Under the pieces are notes generated by a model, which saw only the letters and a list, made by a program, of their open reading frames with translations, did no database searches and had not been told where the DNA came from. From Burkholderiaceae bacterium (GTDB taxonomy: Bacteria; Pseudomonadota; Gammaproteobacteria; Burkholderiales; Burkholderiaceae_C): a stretch of DNA of 64,000 bases. The stretch lies in contig JAFEHU010000021.1 in NCBI GenBank assembly GCA_017848435.1, positions 124,001 to 188,000 of the forward strand, given 5' to 3'. The translations under genes were made by a program, and so were the position numbers. The first letter of the stretch is position 1, and every line of letters starts with the position of its first letter. This document shows positions 28,069 to 35,412 of the stretch, one piece after another.

Positions 28069-28454
28069 GGGGTCACCTGTGTCAAACGCCGCAACCGGGC
28101 CAGCAGCTCGTTGGGCTGGAACGGTTTGACGATGTAGTCGTTGGCGCCGGCGTCGAGCGCACGCACGATGTCCTGCTCCTGCGTCTTGGCCGTCAGCATG
28201 ATGACGGGCACCTTCTGCCAGCCGGGCTGGGCCCGCAGCAGGCGCACCAGCTCAAAACCGTCGATGTAGGGCAGCATCACGTCCAGCAGCACGACGCTGG
28301 GCGCACTTTCGGTTTCAATGAACTGCTTGGCGGCCCGGCCGTCACGCGCCTGGTGCACGCGGTACTGCCCACGCTCCAGCATGAACGTGAGCAAATGGGC
28401 AATGTGGTCGTCGTCTTCCACCACCAGCACCGACGGCAAGGTGGCGCTGGTCAT
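28065..28454 (-). CDS. Single-domain response regulator (CheY-like)
   Basis: 129 aa made of one receiver domain and nothing else. Acidic pocket VVEDDDH, phospho-acceptor Asp about residue 55 in LLDVMLPYID, Thr in MLTAKTQ, switch Lys in NDYIVKPFQ. No DNA-binding or output domain, so it must act through protein contacts, perhaps on the HEAT or synthase protein of its own operon. Start ATG 28454. First gene of the four-gene operon; the ffs gene lies upstream on the same strand. Confidence 0.9.
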   Translation of the reverse strand: MTSATLPSVLVVEDDDHIAHLLTFMLERGQYRVHQARDGRAAKQFIETESAPSVVLLDVMLPYIDGFELVRLLRAQPGWQKVPVIMLTAKTQEQDIVRALDAGANDYIVKPFQPNELLARLRRLTQVTP

Positions 28455-28546
28455 GGGGTATGGGTAAAAATGGCCATGGCAAACATCGTAATCGACATTG
28501 CCTGATAGGTGGCGGCCACGGCAACGCCATGGTGCAAGAAGAAGTT

Positions 28547-28640
28547 GACGAGCCTTGACCCCGGCACTGACTCCACAGTTAGGGCTGCTTGGTTCCCCAC
28601 CTGACCCGGTTGGCCGCTTTACCATGCGGGAAGGCCCGTC
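28547..28640 (-). ncRNA. ffs: Signal recognition particle 4.5S RNA
   Basis: Small bacterial-type SRP RNA, about 94 nt. The minus strand contains the universal domain IV: GGTCAGG, a UGG-[GGAA]-CCA tetraloop helix and AGCAGCC. The ends pair perfectly (5' GACGGGCCTT with 3' AAGGCTCGTC, one G-U pair), which fixes both boundaries to within a few bases. A -10-like TACAAT at 28653-28648 lies 7 bases before the predicted 5' end. Position near dnaX-ybaB-recR is common for ffs, though here it is on the opposite strand. Together with Ffh it targets membrane proteins to the translocon. Confidence 0.88.
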
Positions 28641-28647
28641 ATCACCG

Positions 28648-28653
28648 ATTGTA
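28648..28653 (-). promoter_or_regulatory. -10 element of the ffs promoter
   Basis: TACAAT on the minus strand, 7 bases upstream of the paired 5' end of the SRP RNA. No convincing -35 at 17 bp (GTAGGG). Confidence 0.5.
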
Positions 28654-28741
28654 AGCGGTGCCAGACCGGTCCCTACAGCAAAACCCGGTTCACCCACAGG
28701 GGCAGGGGAGATAGCGGTTCGCCCTAGCATCTGAACCTGAT

Positions 28742-28772
28742 GTGGGGAGAGATGCCCCACGCCCTTTGTTTT
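28742..28772 (+). other. Hairpin with U-rich tail in the leader of the Old Yellow Enzyme gene
   Basis: GTGGGG / CCCCAC pair around a 7-base loop (28742-28760), followed by GCCCTTTGTTTT and then 18 bases to the ATG. Terminator-like in the sense of the gene, so it may be an attenuator, or the end of a short upstream transcript. The rest of 28641-28741 shows nothing else recognisable apart from the ffs promoter. Confidence 0.35.
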
Positions 28773-28790
28773 AGAACAGGACACTCTCCC

Positions 28791-29879
28791 ATGCCGACCA
28801 CCCTTTTCAGTCCGCTGCAACTCGGCTCCATCACCCTGAACAACCGCATCGTGATGGCGCCGTTGACGCGCAGCCGCGCCGGTGACGGCAACGTGCCGCA
28901 TGCGCTGAACGCGCTGTACTACGCCCAGCGCGCCAGCGCCGGCCTGATCATTGCCGAGGCAACCCAGGTCACGCCCGAAGGCCAGGGCTACATCACCACC
29001 CCCGGCATCCACAGCGACGAGCAGACCGCCGGCTGGAAGGCCGTGACGGATGCGGTGCATGCCAACGGCGGCCGCATCTTCCTGCAGCTGTGGCACGTGG
29101 GCCGTATTTCGCACACCTCGTTCCAGCCGCACGCCGCCGCGCCGGTGGCGCCCTCGGCGATTCAGGCCGAAGGCAAGACCTACACGCGCGACGGTTTTGT
29201 CCCGCTGTCCAAGCCCCGCGCGCTGGACACCGACGAGATCCCAAGCATCGTGGCCGCTTACGCACAGGCCACCCGCAACGCGCTGGAAGCCGGTTTTGAC
29301 GGCGTGGAAGTGCACGCCGCCAACGGCTATTTGATCGACCAGTTCCTGCGCGACAAAACCAACCACCGCACCGACCAGTACGGTGGCAGCTTCGAAAACC
29401 GCAGCCGCTTCCTGCTGGCGGTGGTGGACGCGGTGACCACGGTGGCCGGTGCCAGCCGGGTGGGCGTGCGCATCTCGCCGCAAAACGCGTTCAACGATAT
29501 CAGCGACAGCCAGCCCCAGGCCTTGTTCAACCATGTGGCCGAGCAGCTGGCCCCGCGCAAGCTGGCCTACCTGCACGTGATTGAAGGCGACATGAGCGGC
29601 GCGCCTGCCGCACCGTTTGACTACGCCGCCATCAAACAGCTGTTCGGCGGCCTCTACATGGCCAACAACGGCTACGACAAAGCCCGCGCCAGCGCCGCCC
29701 TGGCCGAAGGCCGTGCCGACCTGGTGGCGTTTGGCAAGCCCTTCATCGCCAACCCCGACCTGGTGACCCGCTTTCTGCTGGACGCGCCGCTCAACCCGCT
29801 GCAGGCGGCCACGCTGTACGGCGGCAGCCACCCCGGCTACACCGACTACCCGTTGCTGCAGTCCACCGCTGCGGCCTGA
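28791..29879 (+). CDS. Old Yellow Enzyme family FMN ene-reductase (NemA-like)
   Basis: 362-aa cytoplasmic FMN/NAD(P)H alkene or nitro reductase. TIM-barrel motifs: NNRIVMAPLTRSRAGDGNVP (FMN phosphate and substrate side), LQLWHVGRISH, HAANGYLIDQFLRD with the substrate-binding His/Asn pair, DQYGGSFENRSRF and LVAFGKPFIANPDL. Start ATG 28791 is chosen because the MPTTLFSPLQLG beginning matches the family N-terminus. Typical substrates are unsaturated carbonyls, nitrate esters and N-ethylmaleimide. No adjacent TetR repressor is seen. Confidence 0.94.
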   Translation: MPTTLFSPLQLGSITLNNRIVMAPLTRSRAGDGNVPHALNALYYAQRASAGLIIAEATQVTPEGQGYITTPGIHSDEQTAGWKAVTDAVHANGGRIFLQLWHVGRISHTSFQPHAAAPVAPSAIQAEGKTYTRDGFVPLSKPRALDTDEIPSIVAAYAQATRNALEAGFDGVEVHAANGYLIDQFLRDKTNHRTDQYGGSFENRSRFLLAVVDAVTTVAGASRVGVRISPQNAFNDISDSQPQALFNHVAEQLAPRKLAYLHVIEGDMSGAPAAPFDYAAIKQLFGGLYMANNGYDKARASAALAEGRADLVAFGKPFIANPDLVTRFLLDAPLNPLQAATLYGGSHPGYTDYPLLQSTAAA

Positions 29880-29917
29880 CCACACCACACCGCACGAGGC
29901 CGGCCCTGCGTGGCCCG

Positions 29918-29923
29918 TAGAAT
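29918..29923 (+). promoter_or_regulatory. -10-like element just before dnaX
   Basis: TAGAAT ends 6 bases before the dnaX ATG; there is no Shine-Dalgarno sequence in between. Transcription starting 6-7 bases downstream of the -10 would produce a leaderless mRNA. Confidence 0.4.
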
Positions 29924-29929
29924 CCGCGC

Positions 29930-31702
29930 ATGTCTTACCTTGTGCTGGCCCGCAAATACCGCCCGCGGAATTTTTCCGAAATGGTGGGGCAGGGCCATGT
30001 GGTGCAGGCGCTGTCCAACGCGCTGACGCAGCAGCGGCTGCACCATGCCTACCTGTTCACCGGCACCCGGGGGGTGGGCAAGACCACGGTCTCGCGTATC
30101 CTGGCCAAGTCGCTGAATTGCCAGGGGGTGGACGGGCAGGGCGGCATCACCGCCGAGCCCTGCGGTGTTTGCCGCGCCTGTACCGACATCGACAGTGGCC
30201 GCTTTGTCGACTACACCGAGCTGGACGCCGCCTCCAACCGGGGCGTGGACGAAATTTCCTCGCTGCTGGAGCAGGCGGTCTACAAACCGGTGCAGGGCCG
30301 CTTCAAGGTCTTCATGATCGACGAAGTGCACATGCTGTCCAACACCGCGTTCAACGCGATGCTGAAGACGCTGGAAGAGCCGCCCGAATACCTCAAGTTC
30401 GTGCTTGCCACCACCGACCCCCAGAAAGTGCCGCCCACGGTGCTGTCGCGCTGCCTGCAGTTCAACCTGCGGCCCATGGCGCCCGAAACCGTGCTGGAAC
30501 ACCTCGGCACCGTGCTGCAGGCCGAGTCGGTGCCGGCCGAACCCGGTGCGCTGCGCCTGCTGGCCCGCGCCGCCCGCGGTTCGATGCGCGACGCGCTTTC
30601 GCTGACCGACCAGGCGATTGCCTTTGGCAGCGGCGCGCTGCGCGAAGACGGCGTGCGCCAGATGCTGGGCACGGTGGACAGCGGCCATGTGTTCAGCCTG
30701 ATCGAGGCCCTGGCCCAAGGAGACGGCAAGGCCGTGGTCGACACCAGCGACGCCCTGCGTCTGAGCGGCCTGAGCGCCGCCTCCACCCTCGAAGAAATGG
30801 CCCGCGTGCTGCAGCGCATGGCGGTGCTGCAGGCCGTGGGCGCGCCCGCCGATGCGGACAGCACCGACCCGGACGCCGCCGACATCGCCCGCCTGGCCAG
30901 CCTGCTGCCGCCCGACGAAACCCAGTTGCTCTACAGCCTGTGCCTGCACGGCCTGGCCGAACTGGGCCTGGCGCCCGACGAGTACGCCGCACTGACCATG
31001 GTGTTGCTGCGCTTGCTGGCGTTCAAGCCTGCGGGCGCGCCACGGCCGGTTCGCACCGCGGGCGCCGCACCGGCTGAAAAAAAAACACTGACGCCGGCTG
31101 AAACGCCACCGGCGGCCGTGGTGGTGCCGCCCAGGCGCCCGGAACCCGTTCCAGAGGCCGCCAAACCGGTTGCCAGCACCAATTTAGAGTCAAATCGGCC
31201 TCAAGCCTCAGTAAAATCTAGCGATGAAGCTACAAAAATAGTAGCGATTCCGGTGCGCGTGCAACCCGAGCCAGGCGCCCGCACCGAGCAGCGCACCAGC
31301 CAACCGTTCCAGCCCGGCCCACACGGCGCGTTCTGGCACGAGGTGGTGCAACAGCTCATCGCCAGCGAGGCCGTGACCGCCATGGTGCGCGAGTTGGCAC
31401 TGCAGGCCGAGCTGGTGGAACGCGACACCGCCGAATGGACGCTGCGCATCGAGCGCGAATCCCTGAACCAGACCCCGCTGCGCGAACGCCTGCAGGCAGC
31501 GCTGCAGGGTGCGGGCCACGGCGTCACCCTCACCACCGTGCTGGGCCCGGTGCAAGACACCCCGGCGCGCCGCAACCACGCGGCGCAGGCAGCGCGCCAG
31601 CAGGCCGCCGTGGAGACGATCGAGAACGACCCCTTCGTGCAAGCCATGCTGCGCGACTTTGGCGGCCGCATCGTGCCCGGCAGCATCAAACCCACCGCTT
31701 AA
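29930..31702 (+). CDS. dnaX: DNA polymerase III subunits tau and (probably) gamma
   Basis: 590-aa clamp-loader ATPase. Walker [10 protein letters not shown] near residue 47, a four-Cys zinc motif (LNCQG...[11 protein letters not shown]), Walker [10 protein letters not shown], and the AAA+ sensor region [20 protein letters not shown]. The clamp-loader core (domains I-III) ends near residue 370. Codons 383-385 (GAA AAA AAA ACA) contain nine consecutive A, with stops soon after in both other frames, suggesting a gamma-like product. The tau-specific part follows a Pro/Ala linker that contains repeat copy 3 (about residues 417-437), then a conserved C-terminal domain ([20 protein letters not shown]). 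Co-directional with ybaB and recR. Confidence 0.97.
   Translation: MSYLVLARKYRPRNFSEMVGQGHVVQALSNALTQQRLHHAYLFTGTRGVGKTTVSRILAKSLNCQGVDGQGGITAEPCGVCRACTDIDSGRFVDYTELDAASNRGVDEISSLLEQAVYKPVQGRFKVFMIDEVHMLSNTAFNAMLKTLEEPPEYLKFVLATTDPQKVPPTVLSRCLQFNLRPMAPETVLEHLGTVLQAESVPAEPGALRLLARAARGSMRDALSLTDQAIAFGSGALREDGVRQMLGTVDSGHVFSLIEALAQGDGKAVVDTSDALRLSGLSAASTLEEMARVLQRMAVLQAVGAPADADSTDPDAADIARLASLLPPDETQLLYSLCLHGLAELGLAPDEYAALTMVLLRLLAFKPAGAPRPVRTAGAAPAEKKTLTPAETPPAAVVVPPRRPEPVPEAAKPVASTNLESNRPQASVKSSDEATKIVAIPVRVQPEPGARTEQRTSQPFQPGPHGAFWHEVVQQLIASEAVTAMVRELALQAELVERDTAEWTLRIERESLNQTPLRERLQAALQGAGHGVTLTTVLGPVQDTPARRNHAAQAARQQAAVETIENDPFVQAMLRDFGGRIVPGSIKPTA
31077..31085 (+). other. A9 slippery run in dnaX
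   Basis: Nine consecutive A in an otherwise GC-rich gene, right after the clamp-loader core. In the -1 frame the next stop (TGA) comes after AAC ACT GAC GCC GGC; in the +1 frame after CAC. A GGCGGC/GCCGCC stem (31111-31131) lies 25 bases downstream. Consistent with transcriptional or ribosomal slippage giving a product of about 386-390 aa. Confidence 0.6.
31178..31240 (-). repeat. Dispersed repeat, copy 3, inside dnaX
   Basis: On the minus strand: TACTATTTTTGTAGCTTC, then ATCGCTAGATTTTACTGAGG and CTTGAGGCCGATTTG. Nearly collinear with the intergenic copy at 1402-1466. On the coding strand it is read as [16 protein letters not shown], the same frame and peptide pattern as copy 2. It lies in the tau-only linker, downstream of the A9 run, so a short gamma product would lack it. 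Confidence 0.87.
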
Positions 31703-31724
31703 AGTTCAACAAAAGGAAACCACC

Positions 31725-32057
31725 ATGTTCAACAAGGGACAACTCTCCGGCCTGATGAAACAGGCGCAGGCGATGCAGGACAACATCAAGAAAGCGCAGG
31801 ACGAACTGGCGCTGCTGGAAGTCACCGGCGAGTCTGGCGCCGGCCTGGTCAAGGTCACCATGACCTGCAAACACGACGTCAAACGCATCACCATCGACCC
31901 CAGCCTGCTGGCCGACGACAAGGACATGCTGGAAGACCTGGTGGCCGCCGCCTTCAACGCCGCCGTGCGCAAGGCCAGCGATACCGAGCAGGAAAAAATG
32001 GGCAAGCTCACCGCCGGCATGCCGGGCCTGCCCGGTGGCATGAAGTTCCCGTTCTGA
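31725..32057 (+). CDS. ybaB: YbaB/EbfC nucleoid-associated protein
   Basis: 110-aa DNA-binding protein of the YbaB/EbfC family, which binds DNA as a tweezer-shaped dimer. [20 protein letters not shown] is the usual N-terminal helix, followed by the [30 protein letters not shown] beta sheet core. AAAGGAAA sits upstream of ATG 31725. Between dnaX and recR, a conserved order in most bacteria. Confidence 0.96.
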   Translation: MFNKGQLSGLMKQAQAMQDNIKKAQDELALLEVTGESGAGLVKVTMTCKHDVKRITIDPSLLADDKDMLEDLVAAAFNAAVRKASDTEQEKMGKLTAGMPGLPGGMKFPF

Positions 32058-32067
32058 GCACGCCACT

Positions 32068-32658
32068 TTGGCTGATTCCAGCGCGCTCCAGACCCTGATT
32101 CAGGCGCTGCGCAAGCTGCCCGGCGTGGGTGAAAAATCGGCCTCGCGCATGGCGTTTCACCTGCTGCAGCGCGACCGCGAAGGCGCGCAGCTGTTGTCCC
32201 GTGCGCTGCAGCAGGCCGTTAGCCAGGTGAAGCACTGCACCCAGTGCCACACCTTCACCGAGGCCGACATCTGCCAGACCTGTCTCGATAGCAGCCGCGA
32301 CCCGAGCAAGCTGTGCGTGATCGAGACCCCCGCCGACCAGTCGGCGATTGAACGCACGCTGGCCTACAAGGGCCTGTACTTCGTGCTGATGGGGCGGCTC
32401 AGCCCGCTCGATGGCCTCGGCCCGCGCGACATCGGCCTGCACCAGCTGCTGGCCCGCGCCACCAACGGCGTGGTGCAAGAGGTGATTCTTGCCACCAACT
32501 TCACCGCCGAAGGCGAGGCCACTGCCCACGTCATCAGCGAGGCGCTGAAGGCGCGTGGCCTGCGCGTCACCCGCCTGGCGCGCGGCGTGCCGGTTGGCAG
32601 CGAGCTGGAGTACGTTGACCTCGGCACCATTGCCCACGCGCTGGTGGACCGCCGCTGA
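32068..32658 (+). CDS. recR: Recombination mediator RecR
   Basis: 196 aa; works with RecO to load RecA on gapped DNA. Helix-hairpin-helix [15 protein letters not shown] at residues 14-28, the zinc motif [16 protein letters not shown] (about 54-69), then the Toprim domain [15 protein letters not shown]. The C-terminal Walker-B-like part ([21 protein letters not shown]) is complete. The start is TTG 32068 ([14 protein letters not shown]), since no ATG lies before the helix-hairpin-helix. 10 bases after ybaB. Confidence 0.96.
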   Translation: MADSSALQTLIQALRKLPGVGEKSASRMAFHLLQRDREGAQLLSRALQQAVSQVKHCTQCHTFTEADICQTCLDSSRDPSKLCVIETPADQSAIERTLAYKGLYFVLMGRLSPLDGLGPRDIGLHQLLARATNGVVQEVILATNFTAEGEATAHVISEALKARGLRVTRLARGVPVGSELEYVDLGTIAHALVDRR

Positions 32659-32769
32659 GCCCTGCTGTTTCAAGCTGATACACCGCTTCGGTGAAAACCC
32701 GCACGGGATGTTCCGGATGCGACAGCGCGGCGGGTCCACTAAGCTGCTTGCCATGACGAAAGTGGGCGC

Positions 32770-33801
32770 ATGTTGAACCGGAGAGGCTTTTCTGTTGCCG
32801 TGCTCGGCAGCGCCAGCCTCGCGTTCCCGGCACTGGCCTTGCAGGCCCGGCCGGAGAGAACACGCGTCACCATCGCCGTAGCGGGCAAGGCCTCCATCTA
32901 CCACCTGCCCCTGACGGTGGCCGAGCAGCGCGGTTACTTCCGTGCCGAGGGGTTGGACGTGGACATCATGGACTGCACGGGCGCGTCGCGTGCGCTGCAG
33001 GCCATGGCCACCGGCACCGCCGATGTGGTCAGTGGTGCCTACGAACAAACGATTTCTCAGCAGCTGCGGGGCCAGTCTTTGCAGGCGTTTGTGCTGCAGG
33101 GCCGGACGCCGCAAATCGCCATTGGCGTTTCCACCCGCAACCTGCCCAACTACCAGGGCATGGTTGATCTGCGTGGCAAGAAAATAGGTGTGTCGGCCCC
33201 TGGTGCCGCCACCAACATGGCGGTCAGCATGATGCTGGGGCGTGCTGGCCTGTCGCCTGACGAAGTCAGTTTCATTGGCGTGGGCACGTCGGCCGGCGCG
33301 CTGGCCTCGGTCCGCTCCGGGCAAATTGACGCGATCAGCAACATGGACCCGGTGATGACGCAGCTGGAGCAGCAGGGCGAATTGCGCATCATCTCCGACA
33401 CCCGCACGCTGCAGGGTTCGCTGGCCGTTTTTGGCGGGCCCATGCCCGCAGCCTGTTTGCTCGCGCCGCAGGAGTTCGTGGCCAAAAACCCGCTGGTATG
33501 CCAGTCCCTGGCAAACGGCGTGGTGCTGGCCTTGCGTTGGTTGCGCTCGGCCGGACACGCCGACCTGCTCAAAACCGTGCCCGAAAGCCATTTTCTCGGC
33601 GACCGCGCACTCTACCTCGCTTCTTTCATCAAGGCCCGCGAGGCGATTGCACTGGACGGCCTGATCCCTTCGGAAGGCCCAGACACCGCCCTGCGGGTGC
33701 TGACGCGCTGCGACCCCACGCTGCGAGCCGACAAGGTTGAACTGGCCCGCACCTACACCAACGAGTTTGCCCGCCGGGCCAAAGACCGCTACGGGGTGTG
33801 A
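32770..33801 (+). CDS. ABC transporter substrate-binding protein, NitT/TauT (NMT1/THI5-like) type
   Basis: 343-aa periplasmic binding protein. The N-terminus MLNRRGFSVAVLGSASLAFP carries a twin-arginine-like RRGF, so Tat export is possible. The body is a type II periplasmic binding fold: VAEQRGYFRAEGLDVDI, ATGTADVVSGAYEQ, DLRGKKIGVSAPGAATNMAVSMMLGRAGL, all typical of the sulfonate/nitrate/thiamine-precursor group. No permease or ATPase gene is nearby, so it must share one encoded elsewhere or act in signalling. Ligand unknown. Confidence 0.85.
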   Translation: MLNRRGFSVAVLGSASLAFPALALQARPERTRVTIAVAGKASIYHLPLTVAEQRGYFRAEGLDVDIMDCTGASRALQAMATGTADVVSGAYEQTISQQLRGQSLQAFVLQGRTPQIAIGVSTRNLPNYQGMVDLRGKKIGVSAPGAATNMAVSMMLGRAGLSPDEVSFIGVGTSAGALASVRSGQIDAISNMDPVMTQLEQQGELRIISDTRTLQGSLAVFGGPMPAACLLAPQEFVAKNPLVCQSLANGVVLALRWLRSAGHADLLKTVPESHFLGDRALYLASFIKAREAIALDGLIPSEGPDTALRVLTRCDPTLRADKVELARTYTNEFARRAKDRYGV

Positions 33802-33814
33802 GCCCCGCCGTCGC

Positions 33815-34261
33815 TCACTGCGACATCTTCCGCGCTTCTTCGATCTGGTACTCAAAGTAGCGCTGGAAGCTGAAGGCCACGCTGGACATCAGCGTCACCG
33901 CACCAAACAGCAGCGACAGCACGATGGCGCCAATCGTCAGCCAGTTGGTCTGGCCGGCGGGGCTGGTGTCGGCGGCCGCCGGGTTGTAGCGCGCATTCCA
34001 TTTCTCGGGCGTCATCAGGCCGAACACAATCGCCTGCAACGCGCAGGCGGCGGCGGTGAAGCCCAGGCAGGGGATCAGCACCCAACTCAGGTGGTCGTCC
34101 AGCCCGTTCATTTGCACCCGCCGCAGGCCATACAGCCCCAGCGCCGCCGGGATCGGCAGCAGCCAGCCCAGTTTGTCGGTGAAGCCATGCAGGTAAAAGC
34201 GGTGCAGGCCCAATGCGCCGCCGACGAAAGCCAGCCACGCCGCCATGGTTTTATTTTTCAT
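33815..34261 (-). CDS. TM2-domain membrane protein
   Basis: 148 aa. The N-terminal TM2 unit (MAAWLAFVGGALGLHRFYLHG...LGWLLPIPAALGLYGL) is a pair of helices with the conserved GxHRFYL turn. Two more hydrophobic helices follow (HLSWVLIPCLGFTAAACALQ and WLTIGAIVLSLLFGAVTLMS). Start ATG 34261 excludes a long upstream open frame that runs through the rpsP leader. Function unknown; convergent with the substrate-binding protein gene and divergent from rpsP. Confidence 0.8.
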   Translation of the reverse strand: MKNKTMAAWLAFVGGALGLHRFYLHGFTDKLGWLLPIPAALGLYGLRRVQMNGLDDHLSWVLIPCLGFTAAACALQAIVFGLMTPEKWNARYNPAAADTSPAGQTNWLTIGAIVLSLLFGAVTLMSSVAFSFQRYFEYQIEEARKMSQ

Positions 34262-34329
34262 GGCCCGATTATTCAGCCATTCTGGTGCGTCGGTCCACAT
34301 GGCCCCGTAGAAAGATGGGCGCTTCGGGC

Positions 34330-34335
34330 TATAAT
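34330..34335 (+). promoter_or_regulatory. -10 element of the rpsP operon
   Basis: A perfect TATAAT after GGC, about 114 bases upstream of rpsP. No good -35 at 17 bp. The long leader (about 34342-34448) may carry regulatory structure, but I identified none with confidence. Confidence 0.55.
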
Positions 34336-34448
34336 CCAAGGCTTTGCTGCGTGTCGCTGGCCGGGTGGCCATGTCGCGTGTCTCAACGCTGGCAAAACTT
34401 TCGGGGAATGTGTCCGACCAGATGCACCCCACCACCCAAGGAATCACC

Positions 34449-34706
34449 ATGGTCGTCATTCGACTCTCCCGCGGCGGCGCCAAAGCCCGTCCGTTCTTCA
34501 ACATCGTCGTGGCCGACAAGCGCGTCCGCCGTGATGGCCGCTTCATCGAACGCATCGGTTTCTACAACCCGATCGCCAAAGGCAGCGAAGAAAGCATCCG
34601 CATTGCCCAGGACCGCCTGACCTACTGGAAAAGCGTTGGCGCACAAGCCTCGCCCACAGTGGAACGTCTGATCCAGCAAGCCGCCAAAGCCCCGGCTGCC
34701 GCCTGA
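34449..34706 (+). CDS. rpsP: 30S ribosomal protein S16
   Basis: 85 aa. [25 protein letters not shown] is the S16 N-terminus, with [15 protein letters not shown] and [15 protein letters not shown] also conserved. First gene of rpsP-rimM-trmD-rplS. Start chosen at ATG 34449 after CAAGGAATC; the same frame is open upstream but without conserved residues. Confidence 0.98.
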   Translation: MVVIRLSRGGAKARPFFNIVVADKRVRRDGRFIERIGFYNPIAKGSEESIRIAQDRLTYWKSVGAQASPTVERLIQQAAKAPAAA

Positions 34707-34799
34707 ACAAGTGATTCGCCTGCCCCGGCCGCTCTGGCTGTGGCAGGTGTCGCGTCAGCACGGCCTTGCGGGCCGTTCCAAGGCTGACCCGTCTCTCCC

Positions 34800-35372
34800 A
34801 TGACACCACCCCTCACCGGTCTTGACGCCGCAGAACTGCCGGCCGATGCGGTCGAAGTCGGCCGCATCGCGGACGGCTGGGGCATCAAGGGCTGGTTCAA
34901 AGTCATCGCCCACAGCGCCGACCCGGAAGCCTTGTACTCGGCCAAGCGCTGGTACCTGCAGCCCACCGAACGCGGCGCCAAAACCTTTGCCGGCACGTTG
35001 CTGCTGCGCATTCGCGAATCCAAAGAACATTCCGGTTCCCTCGTGGCTTCTGCCCACGGTGTGGACGACCGCACCGCTGCCGATGCCTTGCGTGGCGCCC
35101 GCATTTTTCTGCCTCGCACCAGCTTTCCCACCGCCGCGCTGGACGAGTACTACTGGGTTGACCTGATCGGCCTGGCGGTCGTCAACCGCGAAGGCGTTGC
35201 ACTCGGCGAGGTACAAGACCTGTTGGCCACCGGACCACAAACCGTGCTGGTGCTGGCCGCGCAAGAAGACGGAAAAACGGTGGAAAGGATGATCCCGTTC
35301 GTCTCTGCCTATGTGGACGCGGTGGACCTGCCGGGCCGGCGCATTACCGTCGACTGGCAGCCCGACTACTAG
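34800..35372 (+). CDS. rimM: 16S rRNA processing protein RimM
   Basis: 190-aa assembly factor for the 30S head, binding S19. N-terminal RimM domain VEVGRIADGWGIKGWFKVIAHSADPEAL, then the PRC-barrel (YYWVDLIGLAVVNREGVALGEVQDLLATGPQTVLVL) ending in RMIPFVSAYVDAVDLPGRRITVDW. Second gene of the operon, 93 bp after rpsP. Confidence 0.97.
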   Translation: MTPPLTGLDAAELPADAVEVGRIADGWGIKGWFKVIAHSADPEALYSAKRWYLQPTERGAKTFAGTLLLRIRESKEHSGSLVASAHGVDDRTAADALRGARIFLPRTSFPTAALDEYYWVDLIGLAVVNREGVALGEVQDLLATGPQTVLVLAAQEDGKTVERMIPFVSAYVDAVDLPGRRITVDWQPDY

Positions 35373-35412
35373 GCGGTTTGGCGCCTTGCCAGCCCCGCAT
35401 TAGCATCACGCC

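Noticed and set aside
28690..28760. A possible TPP riboswitch because of GAACCTGATGTGGGG near the ene-reductase start
   Set aside because: The rest of the TPP consensus (the CTGAGA box and the GGATAATACC-like segment) is missing, and the gene has no link to thiamine.
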